In this document: positions 5,124-5,298 of the stretch, piece by piece
Layout of the letters: every line of letters begins with the position of its first letter
Position numbering within the stretch: position 1 is the stretch's first letter
Assembly (NCBI GenBank): GCA_021802225.1
Contig: JAKAAS010000176.1
Span: 1-5,298 of the forward strand
DNA: 5,298 bases
DNA from: Bacillota bacterium
Lineage (GTDB): Bacteria; Bacillota_E; Sulfobacillia; Sulfobacillales; Sulfobacillaceae
Direction: 5' to 3'
Notes under the pieces: model-generated
Databases searched by the model: none
The model's input: the letters and a program-made list of their open reading frames with translations, nothing else
What the model was told of the DNA's origin: nothing
Program-made: the position numbers and the translations under genes

Positions 5124-5298
5124 AACGCCGGAGCCGGCGCGTGTGGGGATCTTTTGAGGGCATATGGCCTGACTTCCTCCGGGTCAACCCAAAAGAATTG
5201 ACGGTGGGCGACCGGGTTATGCGGTCCTTTGTCGTCATTGATTATCCCCGCCATGTTCAGCGGGGGTGGTTCGAGCCGCTCCTGCGGTTTCCGTACCC
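5108..5298 (+). CDS. VirB4-type conjugation ATPase, N-terminal fragment
   Basis: An open frame with no stop runs off the right edge after 63 full codons. Its visible part begins MGPTVKRRSRRVWGSF, and the stretch LRVNPKELTVGDRVMRSF, then VVIDYPRHVQRGWFEPLLRF, closely fits the usual VirB4/TraC start, in which a 'vgd...R-f-v--YPR-V--GW--PLL-F' pattern precedes the ATPase domain. The full protein would power substrate transfer and pilus assembly at the cytoplasmic face of the mating channel; the Walker motifs must lie outside this window. It overlaps the upstream TraC-like gene by 16 bases in a different frame, so the two are probably co-translated. It is cut by the window edge, not visibly broken. 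Confidence 0.8.
   Translation, partial: MGPTVKRRSRRVWGSFEGIWPDFLRVNPKELTVGDRVMRSFVVIDYPRHVQRGWFEPLLRFPY

Noticed and set aside
5246..5266. CCCCGC/GCGGGG hairpin near the right edge
   Set aside because: It lies inside the VirB4-like coding region, has only six-base arms and an eight-base loop, and shows no further regulatory mark.
1..5298. CRISPR array, tRNA or rRNA genes, insertion sequence or transposase
   Set aside because: I found no regularly spaced direct repeats, no cloverleaf-like segment with a T-loop motif, no rRNA-like sequence and no transposase motifs on either strand.

Overview
The window joins two unrelated gene blocks, all on the + strand. The left block (337-2917) is a phenylacetate-degradation operon fragment, paaABCD. 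It encodes the hydroxylase part of the phenylacetyl-CoA 1,2-epoxidase and its maturation factor. The right block (3175 to the right edge) is the start of a compact Gram-positive-type conjugation (type IV secretion) module: a small two-helix pilin-like protein, a VirB6/TrbL-like polytopic membrane protein, a PrgI/VirB3-like small membrane protein, a separate VirB4/TraC-like N-terminal domain protein, and the first 63 codons of a VirB4-type ATPase that runs off the edge.

Organism: the PrgI / TraC-like / VirB4 arrangement, the strong G-rich ribosome binding sites and the moderately GC-rich codon use suggest a thermophilic or acidophilic member of the Bacillota (Sulfobacillus- or Alicyclobacillaceae-like). 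This is inference; no rRNA or other marker gene is present.

Layout: 1-336 has no credible gene. It holds a cluster of inverted repeats (54-173) that could fold into a structured RNA with a loop-loop interaction, then a promoter-like stretch and a perfect 10-bp palindrome just before paaA. The paa genes are tightly packed (paaB stop and paaC start share a base) and end at two closely spaced intrinsic terminators (2935-3011). A 163-bp leader with a weak -10-like box and small inverted repeats separates them from the conjugation genes, which overlap or abut one another apart from one 35-bp gap.

How the genes work together: PaaA carries the diiron site, PaaB bridges, PaaC is the scaffold subunit with degenerate metal ligands, and PaaD helps mature the metal centres. 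The reductase PaaE, which passes electrons to the oxygenase, is not in the window. The conjugation genes would form the membrane channel, surface pilin and energising ATPase of a mating apparatus, so the window probably sits at or near the edge of an integrative conjugative element or its remnant. I see no plainly new system. The points most worth checking are the structured upstream region, the missing paaE, the hairpin at the TrbL/PrgI junction and the possible mobile-element boundary.
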